Shown here: piece by piece, positions 37,930 through 49,416 of the stretch
Layout: each line of letters opens with the position of its first letter
Numbering within the stretch: the stretch's first letter is position 1
DNA from: Tetragonia tetragonoides
Taxonomy: Eukaryota > Streptophyta > Magnoliopsida > Caryophyllales > Aizoaceae
NCBI GenBank assembly: GCA_038025085.1
Contig: CM076141.1
Location: 23,250,501 to 23,314,500 of the forward strand
DNA: 64,000 nucleotides
Direction: 5' to 3'
The notes under the pieces: model-generated
What the model saw: only the letters and a program-made list of their open reading frames with translations
Database searches by the model: none
What the model was told of the DNA's origin: nothing
Position numbers and translations under genes: made by a program

Positions 37930-40150
37930 ATACGAGTAGGGTGAAAGAGATTTGAGTTCTTTTGGGTTATATAGTAAGAGAAAGCATCCAAATACTTTGT
38001 TTGCATTCATTTAAGTGTGAAACTACACCTAGGATGTTTACAAGTACAAAAAAGCTTCAACTCAAGCTTTTGAATGAATATACGCGTTTTAACAGCTCTT
38101 ACGACTAGAGTGATAGAAATTGAGTTCTTTTGTGTTGTATATTAAGAGAAAATATCCAAATACTTTGTTTGCATTCAATTGAGTGTGAAATAACACCAGG
38201 GTTGTTTACAAGTACAAACAAGCTTCAACTCAAGCTTTTGAATGCATTTACGCGTTTTAAAAGCTCATTCGAGTAGGGTGAAAGAGATTTGATTTCTTTT
38301 GTGTTGTATATTAAGAGAAAGCACCCAAATGTTTTGTTTGCATTCTTTTGAGTATGAAACTACACCAAGAATGTGGTAAATTACAAACAAGCTTCAACTC
38401 AAGCTTTTGAATGCATTTACGCGTTTTAAAAGCTCATACGAGTAGGGTGAAAGAGAGTTGAGTTGTTTTGTGTTGTATATTAAGAGAAGACATCCAAATA
38501 CTTTGTTTGCATTCATTTGAGTGTGAAACTACACCTAGGATGTTTTGAGTTACAAACAAGCTTCAACTCAAGCTTTTGAATGCATTTACGCGTTTTAAAA
38601 GCTCATACGAGGAGGGTGAAAGAGATTTCAGTTCTTTTGTGATGTATATTAGAAAGCATCCAATTACTTTGTTTGCATTTATTTGAGTGTGAAACTACAC
38701 CTAGGATGTTTACAAGTACAAACAAGCTTCAACTCAAGCTTTTGAATGCATTTACGCGTTTTAAAAGCTCATACGAGTAGGGTGAAAGAGATTTGAGTTC
38801 TTTTGGGTTGTATAGTAAGAGAAAGCATCCAAATACTTTGTTTGCATACATTTGAGTGTGAAACTACACCTAGGATGTTTACAAGTACAAACAAGCTTCA
38901 ACTCTAGCTTTTGAATGTATTTACGCGTTTTAAAAGCTCATACGAGTAGGGAGAAAGAGATTTGAGTTCTTTTGTGTTGTATATTAAGAGAAAGCATCCA
39001 AATACTTTGTTTGCATTCATTTGAGCGTGAAACTACACCTAGGATGTTTACAGTTACAAACAAGCTTCAACTCATGCTCTTGAATTCATTTTTGCGTTTT
39101 AACAGCTCTTACGACTAGGGTGATAGAAATTGAGTTCTTTTGTGTTGTATATTAAGAGAAAATATCCAAATACTTTGTTTGCATTCATTTGAGTGTGAAA
39201 TAACACCAGGTTTGTTTACAAGTACAAACAAGCTTCAACTCAAGCTTTTGAATGCATTTACGCGTTTTAAAAGCTCATACGAGTAGGGTGAAAGAGATTT
39301 GAGTTCTTTTGTGTTGTATATTAAGAGAAAGCATCCAAATACTTTTTTTTCATTCAGTTGAGTGTGAAACTATACCTAGGATGTTTACAGTTACAAACAA
39401 GCTTCAACTCAAGCTTTTGAATGCATTTACGCGTTTTAAAAGCTCATACGAGTAGGGTGAAAGAGATTTGAGTTCTTTTGTGTTGTATATTAAGAGAAAG
39501 CATCAAAATACTTTGTTTGCATTTATTTGAGTGTGAAACTACACCTAGGATGTTTAAAAGTACAAACAAGCTTCAACTCAAGCTTTTGAATGAATTTACG
39601 CGTTTTAACAGCTCTTACGACTAGGGTGATAGAAATTGAGTTCTTTTGTGTTGTATATTAAGACAAAATATCCAAATACTTTGTTTGCATTCATTTGTGT
39701 GTGAAACTACACCTAGGATGTTTACAAGTACAAACAAGCTTCAACTCAAGCTTTTGAATGTATTTACGCGTTTTAACAGCTCTTACGACTAGGGTGATGG
39801 AAATTGAGTTCTTTTGTGTTGTATATTAATAGAAAGCTTCCAAATAATTTGTTTGCATTCATTTCAGTGTGAAACTACACCTAGGATGTTTACAATTACA
39901 AACAAGCTTCAACTCAAGCTTTTTAATGCATTTACGCGTTTTAAAAGCTCATACGCGTAGGGTGAAAGAGATTTGAGTTCTTTTGTGTTGTATATTAAGA
40001 GAAAGCATCCAAATACTTTGTTTGCATTCATTTGAGCGTGAAACTACACCTAGGATGTTTACAGTTACAAACAAGCTTCAACTCAAGCTTTTGAATTCAT
40101 TTACGCGTTTTAACAGTTCTTACGACTAGTGTGATAGAAATTGAGTTCTT
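37930..40150. repeat. ~3.4-kb block, copy 2, left part
   Basis: Collinear with 25,130-27,350 at offset ~12,800. The GAGAGTTGAGTTGTTTTG monomer at 38,468 is also 1,685 bp (10 monomers) from its relative at 36,783. It ends with the order P-T-U-Q-R-S leading into the clean 5-mer HOR at 40,151. Small private changes include ATTTTTGCG at ~39,089 and GAAAGCTTCC at ~39,833. Confidence 0.78.
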
Positions 40151-41834
40151 TTGTGTTGTATATTAAGAGAAAATATCCAAATACTTTGTTTGCATTCATT
40201 TGAGTGTGAAATAACACCAGGGTTGTTTACAAGTACAAACAAGCTTCAACTCAAGCTTTTGAATGCATTTACGCGTTTTAAAAGCTCATACGAGGAGGGT
40301 GAAAGAGATTTGAGTTCTTTTGTGTTGTATATTAAGAGAAAGCATCCAAATACTTTGTTTGCATTCATTTGAGTGTGAAACTACACCTAGGATGTTTACA
40401 GTTACAAACAAGCTTCAACTCATGCTTTTGAATTCATTTACTCGTTTTAACAGCTCTTACGACTAGAGTGATAGAAATTGAGTTCTTTTGTGTTGTATAT
40501 TAAGACAAAATATCCAAATACTTTGTTTGCATTCATTTGTGTGTGAAACTACACCTAGGATGTTTACAAGTACAAACAAGCTTCAACTCAAGCTTTTGAA
40601 TGTATTTATGCGTTTTAACAGCTCTTACGAGTAGGGTGATGGAAATTGAGTTCTTTTGTGTTGTATATTAATAGAAAGCATCCAAATACTTTGTTTTCAT
40701 TCATTTCAGTGTGAAACTACACCTAGGATGTTTACAATTACAAACAAGCTTCAACTCAAGCTTTTTAATGCATTTACGCGTTTTAAAAGCTCATACGAGT
40801 AGGGTGAAAGAGATTTGAGTTCTTTTGTGTTGTATGTTAAGAGAAAGCATCCAAATACTTTGTTTGCATTCATTTGAGCGTGAAACTACACCTAGGATGT
40901 TTACAGTTACAAACAAGCTTCAACTCAAGCTTTTGAATTCATTTACGCGTTTTAACAGCTCTTACGACTAGGGTGATAGAAATTGAGTTCTTTTGTGTTG
41001 TATATTAAGAGAAAAAATCCAAATACTTTGTTTGCATTCATTTGAGTGTGAAATAACACCAGGGTTGTTTACAAGTACAAACAAGCTTCAACTCAAGCTT
41101 TTGAATGCATTTACGCGTTTTAAAAGCTCATACGAGGAGGGTGAAAGAGATTTGAGTTCTTTTGTGTTGTATATTAAGAGAAAGCATCCAAATACTTTGT
41201 TTGCATTCATTTGAGTGTGAAACTACACCTAGGATGTTTACAGTTACAAACAAGCTTCAACTCATGCTTTTGAATTCATTTACGCGTTTTAACAGCTCTT
41301 ACGACTAGGGTGATAGAAATTGAGTTCTTTTGTGTTGTATATTAAGACAAAATATCCAAATACTTTGTTTGCATTCATTTGTGTGTGAAACTACACCTAG
41401 GATGTTTACAAGTACAAACAAGCTTCAACTCAAGCTTTTGAATGTATTTATGCGTTTTAACAGCTCTTACGAGTAGGGTGATGGAAATTGAGTTCTTTTG
41501 TGTTGTATATTAATAGAAAGCATCCAAATACTTTGTTTGCATTCATTTCAGTGTGAAACTACACCTAGGATGTTTACAATTACAAACAAGCTTTAACTCA
41601 AGCTTTTTAATGCATTTACGCGTTTTAAAAGCTCATACGAGTAGGGTGAAAGAGATTTGAGTTCTTTTGTGTTGTATGTTAAGAGAAAGCATCCAAATAC
41701 TTTGTTTGCATTCATTTGAGCATGAAACTACACCTAGGATGTTTACAGTTACAAACAAGCTTCAACTCAAGCTTTTGAATTCATTTACGCGTTTTAACAG
41801 CTCTTACGACTAGGGTGATAGAAATTGAGTTCTT
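40151..41834. repeat. 5-mer HOR (842 bp), two tandem copies
   Basis: Copies start at 40,151 and 40,993 and the next P anchor is at 41,835, exactly 842 bp each. Class order is P-G-Q-R-S, entered through boxes B-A-B-B-A. The second P has GAGAAAAAATCC where the first has GAGAAAATATCC. Private differences include TTACTCG (~40,440) and CTAGAGTG (~40,463) in copy 1. The unit is collinear with 27,500-28,535. Confidence 0.9.
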
Positions 41835-43182
41835 TTGTGTTGTATATTAAGAGAAAATATCCAAATACTTTTTTTGCATTCATTTGAGTGTGAAATAACA
41901 CCAGGATTGTTTACAAGTACAAACAAGCTTCAACTCAAGCTTTTGAATGCATTTACGCGTTTTAAAAGCTCATACGAGTAGGGTGAAAGAGATTTGAGTT
42001 CTTTTGTGTTGTATATTAAGAGAAAGCATCCAAATACTTTTTTTTCATTCAGTTGAGTGTGAAACTATACCTAGGATGTTTACAGTTACAAACAAGCTTC
42101 AACTCAAGCTTTTGAATGCATTTACGCGTTTTAAAAGCTCATACGAGTAGGGTGAAAGAGATTTGAGTTCTTTTGTGTTGTATATTAAGAGAAAGCATCC
42201 AAATACTTTGTTTGCATTTATTTGAGTGTGAAACTACACCTAGGATGTTTAAAAGTACAAACAAGCTTCAACTCAAGCTTTTGAATGAATTTACGCGTTT
42301 TAACAGCTCTTACGACTAGGGTGATAGAAATTGAGTTCTTTTGTGTTGTATATTAAGACAAAATATCCAAATACTTTGTTTGCATTCATTTGTGTGTGAA
42401 ACTACACCTAGGATGTTTACAAGTACAAACAAGCTTCAACTCAAGCTTTTGAATGTATTTACGCGTTTTAACAGCTCTTACGACTAGGGTGATGGAAATT
42501 GAGTTCTTTTGTGTTGTATATTAATAGAAAGCATCCAAATAATTTGTTTGCATTCATTTCAGTGTGAAACTACACCTAGGATGTTTACAATTACAAACAA
42601 GCTTCAACTCAAGCTTTTTAATGCATTTACGCGTTTTAAAAGCTCATACGAGTAGGGTGAAAGAGATTTGAGTTCTTTTGTGTTGTATATTAAGAGAAAG
42701 CATCCAAATACTTTGTTTGCATTCATTTGAGCGTGAAACTACACCTAGGATGTTTACAGTTACAAACAAGCTTCAACTCAAGCTTTTGAATTCATTTACG
42801 CGTTTTAACAGTTCTTACGACTAGGGTGATAGAAATTGAGTTCTTTTGTGTTGTATATTAAGAGAAAATATCCAAATACTTTGTTTGCATTCATTTGAGT
42901 GTGAAATAACACCAGGGTTGTTTACAAGTACAAACAAGCTTCAACTCAAGCTTTTGAATGCATTTACGCGTTTTAAAAGCTCATACGAGGAGGGTGAAAG
43001 AGATTTGAGTTCTTTTGTGTTGTATGTTAAGAGAAAGCATCCAATTACTTTGTTTGCATTCATTTGAGCGTGAAACTACACCTAGGATGTTTACAGTTAC
43101 AAACAAGCTTCAACTCAAGCTTTTGAATTCATTTACGCGTTTTAACAGCTCTTACGACTAGGGTGATAGAAATTGAGTTCTT
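41835..43182. repeat. 8-mer HOR (1,348 bp), copy 1
   Basis: Class order P-T-U-Q-R-S-P-S'. S' is a monomer with TATGTTAAG, CCAATTACTTTG and GAGCGTG. Anchors P at 41,835 and 43,183. This copy lacks five private variants shared by copies 2 and 3, so it branched off first. It also has CCAGGATTG where the others have CCAGGGTTG. Confidence 0.92.
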
Positions 43183-44530
43183 TTGTGTTGTATATTAAGA
43201 GAAAATATCCAAATACTTTTTTTGCATTCATTTGAGTGTGAAATAACACCAGGGTTGTTTACAAGTACAAACAAGCTTCAACTCAAGCTTTTGAATGCAT
43301 TTACGCGTTTTAAAAGCTCATACGAGTAGGGTGAAAGAGATTTGAGTTCTTTTGTGTTGTATATTAAGAGAAAGCATCCAAATACTTTTTTTTCATTCAG
43401 TTGAGTGTGAAACTATACCTAGGATGTTTACAGTTACAAACAAGCTTCAACTCAAGCTTTTGAATGCATTTACGCGTTTTAAAAGCTCATACGAGTAGAG
43501 TGAAAGAGATTTGAGTTCTTTTGTGTTGTATATTAAGAGAAAGCATCCAAATACTTTGTTTGCATTTATTTGAGAGTGAAACTACACCTAGGATGTTTAA
43601 AAGTACAAACAAGCTTCAACTCAAGCGTTTGAATGAATTTACGCGTTTTAACAGCTCTTACGACTAGGGTGATAGAAATTGAGTTCTTTTGTGTTGTATA
43701 TTAAGACAAAATATCCAAATACTTTGTTTGCATTCATTTGTTTGTGAAACTACACCTAGGATGTTTACAAGTACAAACAAGCTTCAACTCAAGCTTTTGA
43801 ATGTATTTACGCGTTTTAACAGCTCTTACGACTAGGGTGATGGAAATTGAGTTCTTTTGTGTTGTATATTAATAGAAAGCATCCAAATAATTTGTTTGCA
43901 TTCATTTCAGTGTGAAACTACACCTAGGATGTTTACAATTACAAACAAGCTTCAACTCAAGCTTTTTAATGCATTTACTCGTTTTAAAAGCTCATACGAG
44001 TAGGGTGAAAGAGATTTGAGTTCTTTTGTGTTGTATATTAAGAGAAAGCATCCAAATACTTTGTTTGCATTCATTTGAGCGTGAAACTACACCTAGGATG
44101 TTTACAGTTACAAACAAGCTTCAACTCAAGCTTTTGAATTCATTTACGCGTTTTAACAGTTCTTACGACTAGGGTGATAGAAATTGAGTTCTTTTGTGTT
44201 GTATATTAAGAGAAAATATCCAAATACTTTGTTTGCATTCATTTGAGTGTGAAATAACACCAGGGTTGTTTACAAGTACAAACAAGCTTCAACTCAAGCT
44301 TTTGAATGCATTTACGCGTTTTAAAAGCTCATACGAGGAGGGTGAAAGAGATTTGAGTTCTTTTGTGTTGTATGTTAAGAGAAAGCATCCAATTACTTTG
44401 TTTGCATTCATTTGAGCGTGAAACTACACCTAGGATGTTTACAGTTACAAACAAGCTTCAACTCAAGCTTTTGAATTCATTTACGCGTTTTAACAGCTCT
44501 TACGACTAGGGTGATAGAAATTGAGTTCTT
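43183..44530. repeat. 8-mer HOR (1,348 bp), copy 2
   Basis: Same class order as copy 1. It carries a linked set also present in copy 3 at exactly +1,348 bp: GAGTAGAGTG (~43,493), TTGAGAGTG (~43,570), AAGCGTTTG (~43,624), TTTGTTTGTG (~43,737) and TTTACTCG (~43,974). By eye, 42,846-44,193 and 44,194-45,541 look identical. Confidence 0.93.
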
Positions 44531-45541
44531 TTGTGTTGTATATTAAGAGAAAATATCCAAATACTTTTTTTGCATTCATTTGAGTGTGAAATAACACCAG
44601 GGTTGTTTACAAGTACAAACAAGCTTCAACTCAAGCTTTTGAATGCATTTACGCGTTTTAAAAGCTCATACGAGTAGGGTGAAAGAGATTTGAGTTCTTT
44701 TGTGTTGTATATTAAGAGAAAGCATCCAAATACTTTTTTTTCATTCAGTTGAGTGTGAAACTATACCTAGGATGTTTACAGTTACAAACAAGCTTCAACT
44801 CAAGCTTTTGAATGCATTTACGCGTTTTAAAAGCTCATACGAGTAGAGTGAAAGAGATTTGAGTTCTTTTGTGTTGTATATTAAGAGAAAGCATCCAAAT
44901 ACTTTGTTTGCATTTATTTGAGAGTGAAACTACACCTAGGATGTTTAAAAGTACAAACAAGCTTCAACTCAAGCGTTTGAATGAATTTACGCGTTTTAAC
45001 AGCTCTTACGACTAGGGTGATAGAAATTGAGTTCTTTTGTGTTGTATATTAAGACAAAATATCCAAATACTTTGTTTGCATTCATTTGTTTGTGAAACTA
45101 CACCTAGGATGTTTACAAGTACAAACAAGCTTCAACTCAAGCTTTTGAATGTATTTACGCGTTTTAACAGCTCTTACGACTAGGGTGATGGAAATTGAGT
45201 TCTTTTGTGTTGTATATTAATAGAAAGCATCCAAATAATTTGTTTGCATTCATTTCAGTGTGAAACTACACCTAGGATGTTTACAATTACAAACAAGCTT
45301 CAACTCAAGCTTTTTAATGCATTTACTCGTTTTAAAAGCTCATACGAGTAGGGTGAAAGAGATTTGAGTTCTTTTGTGTTGTATATTAAGAGAAAGCATC
45401 CAAATACTTTGTTTGCATTCATTTGAGCGTGAAACTACACCTAGGATGTTTACAGTTACAAACAAGCTTCAACTCAAGCTTTTGAATTCATTTACGCGTT
45501 TTAACAGTTCTTACGACTAGGGTGATAGAAATTGAGTTCTT
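44531..45541. repeat. 8-mer HOR, copy 3 (first six monomers)
   Basis: P-T-U-Q-R-S with the five private variants of copy 2. The next P (45,542) is followed by a G monomer instead of S', so the 8-mer register ends and the 5-mer register resumes. Confidence 0.92.
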
Positions 45542-45710
45542 TTGTGTTGTATATTAAGAGAAAATATCCAAATACTTTGTTTGCATTCATTTGAGTGTGA
45601 AATAACACCAGGGTTGTTTACAAGTACAAACAAGCTTCAACTCAAGCTTTTGAATGCATTTACGCGTTTTAAAAGCTCATACGAGGAGGGTGAAAGAGAT
45701 TTGAGTTCTT
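45542..45710 (+). repeat. Class P monomer (type example)
   Basis: Units are given here from the TTGTGTTG anchor. P is defined by AAAATATCC or AAAAAATCC, AAATAACACC and AGGGTTGTTTAC. In P the arms TTGTTT and AAACAA around ACAAGTAC are a perfect 6-bp inverted repeat, one pair longer than in the consensus. In most copies P is followed by an A box, often with G at position 55. It is the class that starts every HOR in the right half. Confidence 0.85.
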
Positions 45711-45878
45711 TTGTGTTGTATATTAAGAGAAAGCATCCAAATACTTTGTTTGCATTCATTTGAGTGTGAAACTACACCTAGGATGTTTACAGTTACAAAC
45801 AAGCTTCAACTCATGCTTTTGAATTCATTTACGCGTTTTAACAGCTCTTACGACTAGGGTGATAGAAATTGAGTTCTT
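45711..45878 (+). repeat. Class G monomer (type example)
   Basis: G is the near-consensus class: AAGAGAAAGCATCC, GAGTGTGAAAC, CCTAGGATG and TTTACAGTTAC, ending in CTCATGC (T for A) and leading into a GAATTC-containing B box. It is 168 bp because the B box lacks one base. Confidence 0.8.
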
Positions 45879-46046
45879 TTGTGTTGTATATTAAGACAAA
45901 ATATCCAAATACTTTGTTTGCATTCATTTGTGTGTGAAACTACACCTAGGATGTTTACAAGTACAAACAAGCTTCAACTCAAGCTTTTGAATGTATTTAA
46001 GCGTTTTAACAGCTCTTACGAGTAGGGTGATGGAAATTGAGTTCTT
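45879..46046 (+). repeat. Class Q monomer (type example)
   Basis: Q is defined by AAGACAAAATATCC and CATTTGTGTGTGAAAC, with TTTACAAGTAC and ATGTATTTA. It sits between two B boxes and always precedes R in the right half. It shares the AAAATATCC segment with P but has a consensus-like tail, so it may be an old P/generic recombinant. Confidence 0.8.
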
Positions 46047-46215
46047 TTGTGTTGTATATTAATAGAAAGCATCCAAATACTTTGTTTGCATTCATTTCAG
46101 TGTGAAACTACACCTAGGATGTTTACAATTACAAACAAGCTTCAACTCAAGCTTTTTAATGCATTTACGCGTTTTAAAAGCTCATACGAGTAGGGTGAAA
46201 GAGATTTGAGTTCTT
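46047..46215 (+). repeat. Class R monomer (type example)
   Basis: R is defined by ATTAATAGAAAGC, CATTTCAGTGTG, TTTACAATTAC and CTTTTTAATGC. The box in front reads GATGGAAATTGAG, a B subtype. A sub-class with AAATAATTTG is limited to the R that follows a U-Q pair, and the form with AAATACTTTG follows a G-Q pair, so position within the HOR predicts the variant. Confidence 0.8.
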
Positions 46216-46383
46216 TTGTGTTGTATGTTAAGAGAAAGCATCCAAATACTTTGTTTGCATTCATTTGAGCGTAAGACTACACCTAGGATGTTTACAGTTA
46301 CAAACAAGCTTCAACTCAAGCTTTTGAATTCATTTACGCGTTTTAACAGCTCTTACGACTAGGGTGATAGAAATTGAGTTCTT
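46216..46383 (+). repeat. Class S monomer (type example)
   Basis: S is defined by GAGCGTGAAAC, which adds a CpG, and by a tail leading to GAATTC and a B box before P. Within 5-mers it has TATGTTAAG, and in the U-Q-R-S context TATATTAAG. This copy has GCGTAAGAC in place of GCGTGAAAC. Confidence 0.8.
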
Positions 46384-48236
46384 TTGTGTTGTATATTAAG
46401 AGAAAAAATCCAAATACTTTGTTTGCATTCATTTGAGTGTGAAATAACACCAGGGTTGTTTACAAGTACAAACAAGCTTCAACTCAAGCTTTTGAATGCA
46501 TTTACGCGTTTTAAAAGCTCATACGAGGAGGGTGAAAGAGATTTGAGTTCTTTTGTGTTGTATATTAAGAGAAAGCATCCAAATACTTTGTTTGCATTCA
46601 TTTGAGTGTGAAACTACACCTAGGATGTTTACAGTTACAAACAAGCTTCAACTCATGCTTTTGAATTCATTTACGCGTTTTAACAGCTCTTACGACTAGG
46701 GTGATAGAAATTGAGTTCTTTTGTGTTGTATATTAAGACAAAATATCCAAATACTTTGTTTGCATTCATTTGTGTGTGAAACTACACCTAGGATGTTTAC
46801 AAGTACAAACAAGCTTCAACTCAAGCTTTTGAATGTATTTATGCGTTTTAACAGCTCTTACGAGTAGGGTGATGGAAATTGAGTTCTTTTGTGTTGTATA
46901 TTAATAGAAAGCATCCAAATACTTTGTTTGCATTCATTTCAGTGTGAAACTACACCTAGGATGTTTACAATTACAAACAAGCTTCAACTCAAGCTTTTTA
47001 ATGCATTTACGCGTTTTAAAAGCTCATACGAGTAGGGTGAAAGAGATTTGAGTTCTTTTGTGTTGTATGTTAAGAGAAAGCATCCAAATACTTTGTTTGC
47101 ATTCATTTGAGCGTGAAACTACACCTAGGATGTTTACAGTTACAAACAAGCTTCAACTCAAGCTTTTGAATTCATTTACGCGTTTTAACAGCTCTTACGA
47201 CTAGGGTGATAGAAATTGAGTTCTTTTGTGTTGTATATTAAGAGAAAAAATCCAAATACTTTGTTTGCATTCATTTGAGTGTGAAATAACACCAGCGTTG
47301 TTTACAAGTACAAACAAGCTTCAACTCAAGCTTTTGAATGCATTTACGCGTTTTAAAAGCTCATACGAGGAGGGTGAAAGAGATTTGAGTTCTTTTGTGT
47401 TGTATATTAAGAGAAAGCATCCAAATACTTTGTTTGCATTCATTTGAGTGTGAAACTACACCTAGGATGTTTACAGTTACAAACAAGCTTCAACTCATGC
47501 TTTTGAATTCATTTACGCGTTTTAACAGCTCTTACGACTAGGGTGATAGAAATTGAGTTCTTTTGTGTTGTATATTAAGACAAAATATCCAAATACTTTG
47601 TTTGCATTCATTTGTGTGTGAAACTACACCTAGGATGTTTACAAGTATAAACAAGCTTCAACTCAAGCTTTTGAATGTATTTATGCGTTTTAACAGCTCT
47701 TACGAGTAGGGTGATGGAAATTGAGTTCTTTTGTGTTGTATATTAATAGAAAGCATCCAAATACTTTGTTTGCATTCATTTCAGTGTGAAACTACACCTA
47801 GGATGTTTACAATTACAAACAAGCTTTAACTCAAGCTTTTTAATGCATTTACGCGTTTTAAAAGCTCATACGAGTAGGGTGAAAGAGATTTGAGTTCTTT
47901 TGTGTTGTATGTTAAGAGAAAGCATCCAAATACTTTGTTTGCATTCATTTGAGCGTGAAACTACACCTAGGATGTTTACAGTTACAAACAAGCTTCAACT
48001 CAAGCTTTTGAATTCATTTACGCGTTTTAACAGTTCTTACGACAAGGGTGATAGAAATTGAGTTCTTTTGTGTTGTATATTAAGAGAAAATATCCAAATA
48101 CTTTGTTTGCATTCATTTGAGTGTGAAATAACACCAGGGTTGTTTACAAGTACAAACAAGCTTCAACTCAAGCTTTTGAATGCATTTACGCGTTTTAAAA
48201 GCTCATACGAGTAGGGTGAAAGAGATTTGATTTCTT

Positions 48237-48404
48237 TTGTGTTGTATATTAAGAGAAAGCACCCAAAGTTTTGTTTGCAATCTTTCGAGTATGAAACTAC
48301 ACCTTGGATGTTTACAAGTACAAACAAGCTTCAACTCAAGCTTTTGAATGTATTTACGCGTTTTAAAAGCTCATACGAGTAGGGTGAAAAAGATTTGAGT
48401 GCTT
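48237..48404 (+). repeat. Class V monomer (type example)
   Basis: V is defined by CACCCAAAGTTTTG (one base shorter than the consensus), CTTTCGAGTATG and CACCTTGGATG. It is entered through GATTTGATTTC, follows P and precedes W. Left-domain relatives have CACCCAAATGTTTTG and CACCAAGAATGTG. Confidence 0.78.
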
Positions 48405-48572
48405 TTGTGTTGTATATTCAGAGAAGCATCCAAATACTTTGTTTCCATTCATTTAGGTGTGAAACTACACCTAGGATGTTTACAAGTACAAACAAGCTCC
48501 AACTCAAGCTTTTGAATGTATTTACGCGTTTTAAAAGCTCATACGAGTAGGGTGAAAGAGATTTGAGTTCTT
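48405..48572 (+). repeat. Class W monomer (type example)
   Basis: W is defined by GTGAAAAAGATTTG just upstream, then ATTCAGAGAAGC (one base deleted), CCATTCATTTAGGTG and AAGCTCCAAC. The deletion joins two reverse-strand frames and produces a 67-codon open frame that recurs in every copy, which I judge non-coding. Confidence 0.78.
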
Positions 48573-48910
48573 TTGTGTTGTATATTAAGAGAAAGCATCC
48601 AAATACTTTGTTTGCATTCATTTGAGTGTGAAACTACACCGAGAATGTTTACAGTTACAAACAAGCTTGAACTCAAGCTTTTGAATGCATTTACGCGTTT
48701 TAAAAGCTCATACGAGTAAGGTGAAAGAGATTTGAGTTCTTTTGTGTTGTATAAAAAGAGAAAGCATCCAAATACTTTATTTGCATTCATTTGAGTGTGA
48801 AACTATACCTAGGATGTTGACAGTTACAAACATGCTTCAACTCAAGCTTTTGAATGCATTTACGCGTTTTAAAAGCTCATACGAGTAGGGTGAAAGAGAT
48901 TTGAGTTCTT
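48573..48910 (+). repeat. Class X and Y monomer pair (type example)
   Basis: X has CACCGAGAATG or CACCGAGGATG, which removes the CCTAGG palindrome, followed by a GAGTAAGG box. Y has GTATAAAAAGAG, CTATACCTAGG and GTTGACAGTTACAAACATGC, which destroys the first AAGCTT. The pair also occurs in the left domain (ATAAAAAGAG at 2,096, 8,264 and 22,300), linking the domains. Confidence 0.76.
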
Positions 48911-49416
48911 TTGTGTTGTATATTAAGAGAAAGCATCCAAATACTTTGTTTCCATTCATTTAAGTGTGAAACTACACCTAGGATGTTTACAAGTACAAAC
49001 AAGCTTCAACTCAAGCTTTTGAATGTATTTACGCGTTTTAAAAGCTCATTCGAGTAGGGTGAAAGAGATTTGAGTTCTTTTGTGTTGTATAGTAAGAGAA
49101 AGCATCCAAATACTTTTTTTTCATTCAGTTGAGTGTGAAACTATACCTAGGATGTTTACAGTTACAAACAAGCTTCAACTCAAGCTTTTGAATGCATTTA
49201 CGCGTTTTAAAAGCTCATACGAGTAGGGTGAAAGAGATTTGAGTTCTTTTGTGTTGTATATTAAGAGAAAGCATCCAAATACTTTGTTTGCATTTATTTG
49301 AGTGTGAAACTACACCTAGGATGTTTAAAAGTACAAACAAGCTTCAACTCAAGCTTTTGAATGAATTTACGCGTTTTAACAGCTCTTACGACTAGGGTGA
49401 TAGAAATTGAGTTCTT
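48911..49416 (+). repeat. Class Z, T and U monomer run (type example)
   Basis: Z has CCATTCATTTAAGTG and ATGTATTTACG and leads to CATTCGAG. T has a run of eight T (ACTTTTTTTTCATTC), CAGTTGAG and CTATACC. U has GCATTTATTTGAG and TTTAAAAGTAC and leads to GAATGAATTTACG and a B box before Q. T-U-Q-R-S-P is the longest class order shared between the 8-mer and 18-mer HORs. Confidence 0.76.

Larger units (their letters stand above)
45542..48067. repeat. 5-mer HOR (842 bp), three tandem copies
   Basis: P anchors at 45,542, 46,384, 47,226 and 48,068 are exactly 842 bp apart. The first P has AAAATATCC and the next two AAAAAATCC. R monomers here have the partly A-like box TTACGAGTAGGGTGATGG. Private changes: TTTAAGCG (~45,995), GCGTAAGAC (~46,269), CCAGCGTTG (~47,292) and AGTATAAAC (~47,644). 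Confidence 0.92.
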
